Shown: positions 11,183 to 22,900 of the stretch, piece after piece
Layout of the letters: every line of letters begins with the position of its first letter
Numbering within the stretch: position 1 is the stretch's first letter
Notes under the pieces: model-generated
Told to the model about the DNA's origin: nothing
What the model saw: the letters and a program-made list of their open reading frames with translations, nothing else
Database searches by the model: none
Translations under genes and position numbers: made by a program
Source: Parus major
Taxonomy: Eukaryota; Chordata; Aves; Passeriformes; Paridae
Length of the DNA: 64,000 nt
Assembly (NCBI RefSeq): GCF_001522545.3
Contig: NC_031771.1
Location: 66,848,716 to 66,912,715 of the forward strand
Reading direction: 5' to 3'

Positions 11183-11451
11183 GGATCTGGGCAGGCAGCA
11201 GAATGGGAATGCGGGGAGAGCCCGGCCCCAGCGCAGCCTGACCGCTCCCAGGCCCCTTGTTCGTGGCACGAGGCGCCTTCTCCCCGTGTCTCTCCCTCAG
11301 CCCTTGCCTCAGGAGCTGATCCCACTCTCCCCCATAGACCAGAACCTGCTGATGGCAGCTCCCAGCTGCAGGCAGCCCCTGCCTTCCCCAGCCCCTGGTT
11401 ACAGGTCCAGGTCCCCCTGTAACAGACTGTAAATACAACTGAGCCCACCTG

Positions 11452-11457
11452 AATAAA
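11452..11457 (+). terminator. Poly(A) signal of the BNIP3-like gene
   Basis: AATAAA lies 270 bp after the stop at 11180-11182. The convergent DOCK gene ends within about 230 bp of it. Confidence 0.75.
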
Positions 11458-11680
11458 GAGCCCTGTGCCAGCTCAGAGGCTGAGCAGAGAGTCCCCTCCC
11501 TGTGTCCAGCCAGCCCAGCCTGGCTTGGGAAGTGACCACTGGACTCCCTGGAGTCCCTGTGCTTTGGGGTGGTGCCAGCTGGGCGTGAGCCCCTGGGTGG
11601 GCTGTGGGCAAGCAGGGGTGGCTGCTGGGGCTCACACGGGTGCTCAGCCCCACGCAGGTGCTTGGCTGATGCATTTGCCC

Positions 11681-12309
11681 TTTATTAGCCGTGGCTGCAG
11701 TGCAGAGGCAGGAGCTGAGTGTGGCATGGCCAGTCAGGGCAGTGACACCTGCCAGGTGGCAGATATGGACAGGAGAGGTGGCACTACAGAGTGTGAGGCT
11801 GCCAGGGCCTGTGTGCACACCTGGCTGTCTCCTGTGTGTCCTGGTGCTTCAGGATGGGGTGGGCAGCCAAGGGATGGGAGCTGTCCCACCAGCGGGGAGC
11901 AGGAATCACATGGAAATGCCACTGGGGAAGTCTCTGGCACGCTGCCACTGGCACAGTCTGTGGGCAGCTCGTGTGGAGGGAGGGATGTCCTCATGGCTGG
12001 GAGAGGCTGCGTGTGTGGGAGCTCAGTATGGCTCCAGTGGCACAGGAAGCATCCAGGGCCAGGTGGGTCCCAGCCCCTGGGGACACCTGGAGGGTGGCAA
12101 TAGCCAGAGCTGGTGGGACACGGGGTGGCAGTGCCTGGTGCACACAGAGACTCCCATGGCCATGTGGGGTGCTCTGGGTGTCAGTACTGCAGGAGGTGCT
12201 CCAGCAGGTGAGAATCAAGCAGGGCTGTGGGTTGGGCAGCTGGCTGGGCACAGGGGCACTCTGGGCAGGGGTGGCCCCTGCAGACAGTGCAGCTGCAGGT
12301 GGCATCAGG
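11681..12309 (-). other. 3' UTR of the DOCK-A gene with poly(A) signal at 11681-11686
   Basis: On the minus strand AATAAA (11686-11681) follows the DOCK stop codon (12312-12310) by about 620 bp. No competing exon is seen between them. The BNIP3-like and DOCK genes are therefore tail to tail with roughly 200 bp between their poly(A) sites. Confidence 0.6.
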
Positions 12310-13905
12310 TCAGAGCTGTGACAGTCGCCTGGACTTGGGTGGCGGCAGTGGTGGTGACTTGAGGCTTCTGTTGCCATCCGCTGTCGGGGATGTGGATGCC
12401 TGTGAGCAGAGAGGGATGTGAGGGGTGGTGGGAATGGAGGCCAGGGCCAGCCAGTGCCTCCCCTCCTGTACCTTCCCTCCTGCTGCAGCATCACTCTGCT
12501 CCAGGAATGTCTCGTACACCGCGGGGTTGAACTTGCGGGGCAGCGGTGGGAGCTTGCTGGCGCTCTTCACACGGCCACCAAAGCCAGTGGGAGACAGGGA
12601 TGAGCCTGTGCAGGCAGGAGAGGTGGGATGGAGGCTCAGCCAGCCTGGAGGTGCATAGGCCCCCTCGGTGTGCCATGGGCTGTGAGCCCAGCCAGAAGCA
12701 GGGAGCTGGCTCCCACCAGGAACAGCCCTTGGCACCAAGACCCAGCGGCACAAGGTCCAGGAGCAAGGGCTGCAGCCCTGCAGGGAGCGTTCAGCTGGGG
12801 ATGTCCCTGTGTTCCCTCTGTGCCACCACAAGAGGGTGAGGGGACCTGTGCCGGGGGTGGTGTGGGAGGGCACAGCCCTGCTGGTGGGGCTGTAGGGACT
12901 CTCAGGAAGGTGGCCTGGCAGGTTGTACCTGCAGCACTGGGCTGAGCGTCGGCAGCAGCTCGGCTTGGCGGGGGCTGTTTCCCATCAGTGCTCAGGCTGC
13001 TCTCGCTCATGTTGCAGGAGAATCTCCACTTCTTGTCCTGGAACACAGAAGGAAGGCTCAGCACCCTGGAGGGCCGGGCTGGATGGCAGCCCCTGCAGCC
13101 CTGGGTCTCCAGCCTTGTGCCCATCCAGCTCCTGTTCCTCCCCTCCCTGCAGCAGGGGCTGCCACCAGCCCCTCAAGGGGCCCCATCTGGGCTGGGGGCT
13201 CTGGGTGCAGCAGGACACCCAGGGGAGTGTGAGCAGAGCCCCAGGGAGGCACCAGGGCTGTGCTGAGCATCACCTTGGGCTCTGGCAGCTCTGAGATGGA
13301 CTGGCGTGGGTCCTGCCGCCAGGGCCCAAAGATGGAGCTGGCGCGGTTCTCCTTGCGCTCGGTCCTGTGGTCCTCGCTCTCAGAGAGGCGGGGGGCAGGC
13401 TTTGGGGTTGGGGGTGCCTCCGTGCTGTGGGGTGACTGGGACAGGTGAGGGGCAGCAGGGGAAGAAGGAGCAGGGCTATGCCATGGAGCAGCTGGAGCAT
13501 CACTGGGCACACTCAGCCAGGCTCCATCTACAGCAGAGCTCAGCAGGGAAGGGTTGGGGGACTAGAGTGGATGGCTCAGGTGACAGCAGTGTCCAGGTGA
13601 GCCAGAGGTGTCTCTCCTCCATGTCCCCCATAGGGACATGGCCACCATGGTGGCCTGGCAGGATGGACCCCTGAGATGCACTTGGCATAAAGGGAAGGTG
13701 GAAGGGCCAAGGACTTGGGAGGTGAGAGAAAAGCACCTGGGCTAGAGTGAAAAAGGCTCTGCAGGGAGGGCTGAGGGCAGTGAGAGAGGATGACCAGCAC
13801 TCCCCCCTGCAGCACTTGCCTGGCTCCAGTGTGGCTCAGCTGGTCCCAGTCAGGTACCCAGGCTATGGACCGGGGTCGGCCGCTCCGCCGGTCCTCAAAG
13901 AACAT
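12310..13905 (-). CDS. DOCK-A exons 49-53: Pro-rich C-terminal tail
   Basis: Exons (minus): 13905-13820, 13424-13274, 13037-12929, 12605-12472, 12399-12310 (residues 1636-1824). After [13 protein letters not shown], which fits the known family junction, the tail is unlike DOCK1, 2 or 5 as I recall them. It has two PxxPxK motifs, PPLPRK in exon 52 and PLPPPK in exon 53, of the kind bound by CRK N-SH3 domains in DOCK1, and ends KSRRLSQL before TGA. Exon 49 is ambiguous: either it ends at 13820 with a GC donor (CAG|GCAAGT) and exon 50 starts at 13424, or it ends at 13858 with a weak GT donor and exon 50 starts at 13435. Both keep the frame; I prefer the first because the donor context is much stronger. 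Confidence 0.75.
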
Positions 13906-16900
13906 CTGAGACAGCCAGGAGGGGTGAGAGGGCCCCCAGCCCCCCCAGCCCATCCCTCGTGCCCTCTTGTCCTGGGGTGACTGTGATGTTAAATTGTATC
14001 CCCTCTAACCAGTCCTACTTCTGTGCCAGCGCCAGCCACCCCCAGAAGGGCTGTCCCACCTCCCAGGGCAGGCAGGGACCCTGAGGTCCCTCAGACCCAG
14101 TGCTCCTCACTCTGTTCCTGCCCCAGCTGTGGCCTCAGCCAGCTGCTCCCTGCTGTCCCACAGCTGCATTGGCTTGTCCAGTGTCACCCCCATGGTGCCA
14201 GGCAGTGCCTGTGACCCCCAGCCGTGGCTGCCCCGTGCCCAGCGCCGTGGCACTCACCATCTCACGCATCCCGTACTGACTCTCCACCTTGGCCCGCAGC
14301 TGCTCAAAGCACTGCTCCATGCGCTCGTGGAAGGGCCGCAGGTCCTCTGTCACCTTCTGCCCATGGATCCGGATTCCCTCTGCCAGCAGCGGGATCTGTG
14401 GGAGAACGGGGACTCGTGGGGCTCCCTGGGATGGGAGGGACAGCGGACACCGGGGGCAGCTGTCCCTGCCAGAGGGCTGCTGCACCTGGTACCTGCCAGG
14501 CGATCAGGTCCTTCAGCTTCTCGATGTTCCCTGCGTCCTCAGGGTGCTCCTGCATGTAGGGCTCCTGGAAAAACGCCTGCAACGACCCTTCCTCAGTCCC
14601 ACACAGGCCAGGGGTGGCAGAGCGGTGCCAGGGCTAGTCCTGGGTGTGCCCAGCTGGCCCTGACACAGCCCCTGCGTGTCCTCACCTTCTCATACTTGGC
14701 AAAGCCGCCCATGACCGCGGGGTCCACGATGCCGTTGAGCAGCATGGAGAGAGGGTTGATGGGCAGGCTGGGGTCGTTCTGGTGCCGGTTGATCTCACTC
14801 ATGATTTTCTCATTGGTTTTCATCATAGTCTCAATGGCGTTTTCCAGGGGGGAGATGATGATCTGTGTGCAGGAAGGGCTCGACACTTGCTGGCACAGCC
14901 CCCTGCCCCTCCTTGTTAAGGCTGGCAGGGTGGGCTCTCCCCAGCCCAGCAGGAGAGACCCCTGGGGCTGCACATCTCACCCCATGAAGCCCCTCAGACC
15001 CCTGGCACCGGGTGCCTGGGGCTGAGTGAGAGCTCATGGGGATGTGCTGGCCATGCTGGTCCCTGCTCCCAGCACAGGATCAATCCCATGGGCACAGGGA
15101 GGCTACAGGAAACCTGCCTAACCACTGGTGTCACTCTGGGGGTGCAGCTGTGCCGCAGTGGGGTGCACAGCCTGAGCACCACGGCAGACACACGTGCAGC
15201 ACTCATGCAGCCATACATCCTTGTGCCCGCAGCATCCCGTGACAGCCCAGCCAGGACATCCTGTGACAGCCCAGCAGGGCACATCACATCTCCACTGCCG
15301 TGCCTCCTGAGGCTCCCTGGATGTTGGCCGAGCCCCTGCCTCTGACAGAGGAACAAAGCCCACGCATGGAGCCGTGGCAGCAGTTGCTGACACCCCTCCA
15401 GCACCTCTGCTGCTCCCCACAGGCTGTCCCTGCTGCCCACAGAGCGTGCCACAGGCAGGACACGCTCCCCATGCCCCAGCTGGAGCTCCTGGCAGGGCTG
15501 GGATCCATCAGGATCCTGGGAGGGCCCTGATGCCCCCCAGCTCCCTCCTCACCGTTTCAGTGGAGGTCACAACAAACCAGCGCAGGATGCCAGGCAGGGG
15601 ATAGGCTGTCCTGAAGGTTGTCCGCTCAATCCACATGTTCTGTGGGAAGAGCAGCAGTCACTCCCCACCCTCCTCCTGTCACACTGGGTCACCCCTGGCT
15701 GCCCCATGGCATGGGGGGCTCCCACCTCCATCAGGACAGGACCATCAGGACACCACCTTCCCCATCCCAGGATCCCCTGTCTCTCCTCTGGACCCTTAGC
15801 TGACCCTGTCCCTCCCAGCTGGGGGTCCTGGCAGCTCCTCCCAGCACTCACAGCAAATTCATTGTCGGGATCATTTGGGCCCCTCTTGAAAGGCCGTGAG
15901 TAGCTGAACCGCTGGATGTGGTTGGCTTTGTAGAAGCTGTGGGGAGGGAAGGGGCAGAAATGGGACAGGACCCTCACTGTGTCCCACCCACAGGGAGCAG
16001 AGCAGGGGCTCCCTGTGCTGGACACTCACTTGGTGATCTGCTCCGGGATGCTCCGGCCCCTGAGCCGGACCTTGGCTTCCTCTGCCGGCTGCACGGTGAA
16101 GCACTGGATGTCTGTGGGAGTGAAGGAGCCACAGGCACACACCGGAGGACAGGGCTGCTGGGGAGAGGGGCTCCAGAGCCCTGAGGGGTGAACCCCAGGG
16201 CTACAGAGAGGCACATAAGGAATTCCCACATGGAGAATGATGGACAGAGACCAAGCCACCCTCCCATCCCCATCCCTGTGCGCAGAGGATACACTGCCCT
16301 GGCGAGGCGGTGATCTCCTGGCCAGGGGGAGATGTGCTCTTCAGCTTCTCAGCATTGGGGAAGGGGCTCAGCAGCTGCATCTCAAAGTCCTCACGCCGCT
16401 CGTACTCCTTGCCGCGGTAGATGAAGACCTTGTTCTGCAGGGTAGGAAGGTGACAGCTCATCCTTGTGCCACAGAGTGGGGCTGGCGAGCCCCAGAGCGC
16501 TGACCGGTGCTGAAAAGGCTGAGCCCCCTGCTGAACAGGACACACCTTCCTCTAGAAAAACAGTATTCCCCAAACCCAGGAACTAAAGGAAAAATAAAGG
16601 CACATAGAGAAACAGGATTGGTGCCAGCCGAGCAATATCACTAAGGACAAATCCTGCCTGAAAATTCAGTGGCTTCTATAAGGGTGTGGCAGCATGGGTG
16701 GATGGGGCAGTGTGTAAACCATCTGAGCTCTCTCACACATCCCTCTCCAGGCCAGACGTGGATGGGAGAGATGCTGGGTAAGGAGCAGGATGATGACACT
16801 CAGAGAGTCCTGATCCTCAGTCAGCTCCACATCCAGCTGGAGACCAGTGAGGATTTGGTTTCCTCGGGTACCGAGCTGTGGAGCTGCTCCTGGTTCTGCT

Positions 16901-19900
16901 TACCCGGAGGAAGGTGGGGAAGCCCTGCCCGTAGTACCCCACGGCAAAATAATCCGGGCTGGGCCGCAGCACCTTCAGAATCTTCTCATAGAACTTGGCT
17001 TCTCGTTGCTGCAGAGGAGAGGGGCAGGATGAGGACAGGATAGGGTCTGCCCATTCCCCCCTCATCCCTGCCGTGCTGCCCTGCCAGCAGCACCCCCAGC
17101 CCAGCCTGGGCACCCACCAGGATATCACTCAGCATTTCGTAGTCGAACACGTGGCTCTCGTACTGCTCTGCCAGCTCCTTGCAGATGTGGATGGCCTCCT
17201 CCCACATCTGGGGAAGGGAGGGGTCAGGCAGGGCCCCCCAGTGCAGGGTGAACTGGGGAAGGGGGCATCAGGGATTTCCTGCAGACACCACCCTGCCTGT
17301 GGGGCACCTGCACCCCTGCCCCCTGTGAGGATGGGGAGAGGGCTCTCCTGTGGGGACTGGTGGTCCAGTGGGCAGCAGAAGGACTTGGCTTCCCACCATC
17401 TCCAGCCATGGAGCCCCCCAGCCCACTCCAGCAAGCCTCTGTCCTGAGATATCCGAGCTGTCAGCCCTTGGCAGTACAAGGACTGCAATAGGATGGGATA
17501 GGGATGGGAATGGGATGGGAATGGGATGGGATAGGGATAGGGATGGGATGAAGGACAGTGGCTGTGGGGTGAACCATCCAGCCCAGGCTCACTGCAGAGC
17601 AGCTCCAGCCCTTCTGCAGCAGGGAGGAGTGAGAGGCTGTGCTGAGAATGGGGTCTGGGAGCTTGGAACAGGGGGGAGTGGTGGCAAGGGGGCCAGGCTT
17701 ACCCTAAGCCAGCCCAGCTCCCTCCAGCAGGGTTTCAGAGGCAGCAGGGTCTGGAGGTGGCCACACTCACCTTGCCCTGGTCGAAGTATTCAATGATCTG
17801 GTTGTACAGAGCCTCCTTCAGCTGGCGCTGAGTGTGCAGGTGGAGGCCATGTGGGTCTGGCACTGGGGCTGCATTCAGCTCCTCTGACCACTGCACGAGG
17901 GAGCAGGGACCTGTCACACCGAGCCCACACAGGGCTGCCCACTCCTCCCAGCCCCCCGAGTGCCCACCGCGAGCAGCCGGGCGTGCAGCAGCAGCGTGTA
18001 GGCTCCCTCCGTGTAGTTCTCGTAGCTGATGTGCAGGTCCTTCAGCTTGTACAGGTACCTGGGAGTGACAGAGCCGTGTGTGGGGCACAACAGAGCAGTT
18101 TGGGCAGAGAGCAGCATCATCCTGCCCCCAGGCTACTCTGCCAACCCCATCCCGCTGGGAATGCTCAGGACCCCCCACCCCAGGTGCTGCTGGTGTTCCC
18201 AGGGCTGTGCTCACCTGATGTACATGGCCTGGCGGTCGATCTCCTTGTAGAAGTTCTGTGGAAAGGCAGACGAGGCTGTTTGAGTGGCTCTAGGGGCACA
18301 TGGCACCCTCTGGGTCATGGTGCTGCCCCACACAGGGATGGGGTTGGCCACAGCTCTAGCACCATGTGCAGCCCTCTCTGCTGTGCCAGGGACACCGTGG
18401 GGACTTGGGGAGCAAGGGAACAAACCCTGGTCACCCCAGGGAGCTGGGGACATGGGGATGAGCGCTGCCAGCCTCAGGGAGCTGGAGCAGGGCACAAGTG
18501 CTCACCAGGAGGTTGACGGTGCAGCTCATGCTGTAGGTCTTGTTCTCGTCATTCATGACAGCCCGGTAGTCCAGGAGCCGCTCCAGGAGTTCACTCACCA
18601 GCCTCACAAAGTCCTCTCCAGGTTTGGCCAGCTCGGGGTGGCTCTGGCAGCAGCTCAGCAGGCTGGGGAAGAGAGGGAGCCACAGGTCCCACTGCACAGC
18701 CAGCTCTGCAGTGCTCCCACCACTGGCCCTGCTCAGCACCAAAGAGCAGGGACAAAGCCTGGGCAGAGCAGGGGCATCACCCAGGGCAGAAGTGATTCCT
18801 GGGGCAGAGATAACACCAGGGACGGTGGCATCACCCAGGNNNNNNNNNNNNNNNNNNNNNNNNNNNNNNNNNNNNNNNNNNNNNNNNNNNNNNNNNNNNN
18901 NNNNNNNNNNNNNNNNNNNNNNNNNNNNNNNNNNNNNNNNNNNNNNNNNNNNNNNNNNNNNNNNNNNNNNNNNNNNNNNNNNNNNNNNNNNNNNNNNNNN
19001 NNNNNNNNNNNNNNNNNNNNNNNNNNNNNNNNNNNNNNNNNNNNNNNNNNNNNNNNNNNNNNNNNNNNNNNNNNNNNNNNNNNNNNNNNNNNNNNNNNNN
19101 NNNNNNNNNNNNNNNNNNNNNNNNNNNNNNNNNNNNNNNNNNNNNNNNNNNNNNNNNNNNNNNNNNNNNNNNNNNNNNNNNNNNNNNNNNNNNNNNNNNN
19201 NNNNNNNNNNNNNNNNNNNNNNNNNNNNNNNNNNNNNNNNNNNNNNNNNNNNNNNNNNNNNNNNNNNNNNNNNNNNNNNNNNNNNNNNNNNNNNNNNNNN
19301 NNNNNNNNNNNNGGGCATCACCAGGGACAGAAGCATCTCCTGGGGCAGAGGAAACAGCTGGGGCAGGCTGGCTGGGGCAGCAGAGCCATGCAGAGGGCAC
19401 ACGATGGTGCTCAGGCACCAGCCTTCCTCCTCACTGGTCCCTTTCCCCCCGTGGCACCTTCTGGGCCAGGGCACAGCATGAGGAGGAGTGGGATGGCAGG
19501 GAATGGTGACAGCAAAGGGCTGTGCCCTGGGGAGAAGGGACAGGGATGTCACTGCACACTCACATGCTCTTGAAAAGCTGCATGTACTGCTCGTCCCCAC
19601 GGCCGCCCTCCACCTCACTGTCCAGCCTGCGCAGGATCTCATCCTCAAACTGCAGAGCGGGGATGAAGATGGGCTGAGCTTGGAGCAGCCCCTCCCCATC
19701 CTAAAGAGACGGTGCCCGTCCCCACTCCCAGGCCGTGCCACTCCCGTGGTGTGGGTGGTTCCCACCCCATCCTGCTCCCCCAGGAGCAGCCTTGGCTCTC
19801 ACCCGGCTGAAGCTCCCGGTGAGCCGGTGCTCGCAGAGCATCATGTCGAAGAAGATGGGGATGGTGGACTTGCGCAGCTCCAGCTCCGGCACCAGCGTCA

Positions 19901-22900
19901 TCTCCAGGATGGGACCCACCATGCCCGGGATAAACTCGATCTTGCGCTGGCCTGGGAGGACAGGGAGGGATGGGGGGCGGATCAACACCCGTGCAGGTTG
20001 CCATGCCCAAACCAGCAAAACCCTGCTCCCCACACCCACCCTGGGCACGGTGCTGATGGACATCAGCCCGCAGAGACCCAAAAATCCCCCATCGCTGCCC
20101 AGCGTGGCTCACCGAGGCTGTACCACATGTCCCGGATGGATGCTCCGATCGTGGCTCTCATGTCCCCGTACCTGCCGGGACAGAGGCCAGTCAGCACCGC
20201 TCTGCAGCCCCGCCTGCACACAGCCCGGCTGGCTCATCCCAAAACCCCTGACCTCGTGGCGAGGTGGCAGCCCGGGGCAGGGCGGGTGGGGACTCACTTG
20301 GCCAGAATACTGTTTCTTTTAGCTGGGGAGAAGTTCTCCAGCTGCAGAGAGTCCTGGGTGAGGAAAGCCACGGCCAGGTGGAAATAGTTGTTCCAAAGCT
20401 GCAGTGGAAGCACAGGGATGAGTGCCGGGCTGGGTGGGCACGGTGACCTGGGTCCTCTCCTGACCCACCTGGCCCAAAGCAGGACTGAGGCAGCTCGCAC
20501 CCACCTGCAGCTCGAAGTTGCTGTTGCTCAGGAACATCTCGGTTAAGGTCGTGGCAAACTGGTTGATGGCACGCAGGAATTCCCTGGGGCGAGTGAGCAC
20601 AGGCACTGAGTGAGGGCAGCATGGGTGTGCCCACTGCCCATCCCGGTGTGCCCACCATCATCACAAAGAGGTGGGCAGCTCCTTTGTGCCCACCTCAGAG
20701 CAGATAAACCCTGTCCATCACACCAGTCCTGCATGTCCGGAGCCGTGCTCCAGTGCCCGCCTGCCCTGAGGCATCCCGGGCGCTCACACCCTCCCCAGCA
20801 ACCCCCTGCGGGTCCCTCCGCAGCCCCTCACCGGTTCTGCACCATGTTCATCACCACCCAGTCACCGGGATACACCGTCTTCCCAATCAGGTCCTTGAAA
20901 AGGATAAAAGTCTCCATGAGGAAGTCCTGCAAGGGAGGGAGAGATGTCAGGAGCTGTGCTGGACTGCAGTGCCCTCCGGGGATGCTGTGAGGGAGGTGCT
21001 GGTGTTGCCGTGGGGCAGCACTCACCATCAGCTCCGGCCGGGAAGGGAACGCCTGGATGTAGGTGCTGTAGTGATCCTTGTCCATCTGGCTCAGGATGGC
21101 AGCCATGCAGGCCACGTAGTGACTCTGGGGAGAGGAGCTGGTCAGGCCCTGGCACCATGGAACAGGACACTGTCCTTGCTCCTCCAGCCAGTTTGTGACC
21201 CAGAGCCCCAGCTGGACCTTCCCTGATCCCTTCTTCCCCAGCTCCCCAGACCTCCTGGCCCCTTCATGTCCAGTTCCCAGACTGTGTATCCCACTCCAGG
21301 GACAGGATGGCTCCTGCACCCACCATGATGCCAGGGGGATTCAGGTGTAGTTACAGAGCTGTGCTGAAGCAACTCTGTCATTTTTGAGATAATTTAAGGC
21401 CTTCTCTGGATGAAAAGGCATTTTGAAAATGGCAAGCAGGTTCCTTCTGGAGTGCCTCCAGTGAAGGGTCCCAAACAGAGCCCTTAGCTCCACTCCAGGA
21501 GGCTCCCGGCTTTGTAGCAAGACAAGTGGAGCGTGCACGAGCGGGATGCTGCCTGGAAAGCTGTCCCAGAGATACATCCGAGGCTGGAAACGGTGGGAAA
21601 GGGCAGCTGTTTCTGGGATAATGCATGCTCAGGAGGCGTGATGGCCCTGCCGTGTCCCAGTGTCACTGACGGAGCTCTGTGGGTGGCTTCAGGTGCCAGC
21701 CCATCCCCAGAGACTGCCGTGCCGTGAGCCCTGTGAGGGCGGCACCGGGCGCTGGCCACCGCTGCCCATCCCGGGTACCGCAGGCACCTTCTGGCACTGC
21801 CGGAGCTTCCTCCTGGATTCCGGCGGAGACGGAGCCCCGTTGCAGCCCCAGGCCGGACCTTGCCAGCGACGTGCACACCAAAGCGGACTGTTCGGGGAGG
21901 GATGTGGCTGCTGCCGGTGACCGAGGGCTCCGGGAGCCCCTCGGGATGGGGAGCAGCCCACCGAGAGCTGCCGCGGGGAAGCAACGCGCTCCCTCGGCCA
22001 GCCCTGACTACGAGGGGTTTGCAGGGAATTCTCTTGTGCGAAGCAAACAGATCAAACCCCGACAGCTCGCGGTCTTTTGGGAATCCATGCGGTGTCACAG
22101 CCCCGCGGCCACCCCGCCGAGCGCTGCCCCGCGCAGCAGCACCGGCACGCCGGGGGCCCGCGGGACCGGGGCTCGCAGCCACCGCAGCGCCCGAGCAGCG
22201 CTCTCCCGGTGCCGGGACCTCCGGGGCTCGGCTCCCGGGCGCCCTCCTCCATCGCGGGGCTCCGCCCCCCGCCCCGCTCCGCCCCCGCCGGCTCCGCCTC
22301 GGTACCGGAGAGCGCGCGCCGCCCCGCCCCGCCGAGCCCCGCCCCCGCCGCTGCCGGACCCGCGCCGCCGCCGCCGCCGCCGCCGAGCGCCAGGTACCGG
22401 GCGGGATGGGGAGGAGGCTCGGCCGGGGAGAGGGGCGGCGGCCGGACCGGCTGCTGCGAGCATCGGCCCTGCGATGCCGGCCGGTACCGGGACCCCGGGC
22501 GGCCCCGCAGCCGGGGCGTGGGAACCCCGGTGCCGGGAGAGGCGACACGGTGCGGGGAGCCCCGAAACCGGGACTGCGCGGCGGTGCGGGAACCTCGGGG
22601 GCTCGGGAGCTGCGCGGGTACCCTCGGCCCGCGGGATGCGCGGGGGCCGGCGGGGCCGGGGCGACGAACCGAGCTGGGCTGGCGAGGGGGATCCTCGGTG
22701 TCCCCGGGTCCCTGGGGGTCGCGGCACCTCCCTGTCCTACTCTCCTTTGCTGCCCGCGAGCAGGAGCTGCCCGGGAACAGCTGGAGGCACGGGGACCGTG
22801 GCACCGCGCACCGAGCATCCTACGGCAGGCACCGTGCGCCGAGCACCCCGCACCGAGCCCCCTGCGCTGGGCACCCCGCACCGAGGTGGCCGCCGGTTGC

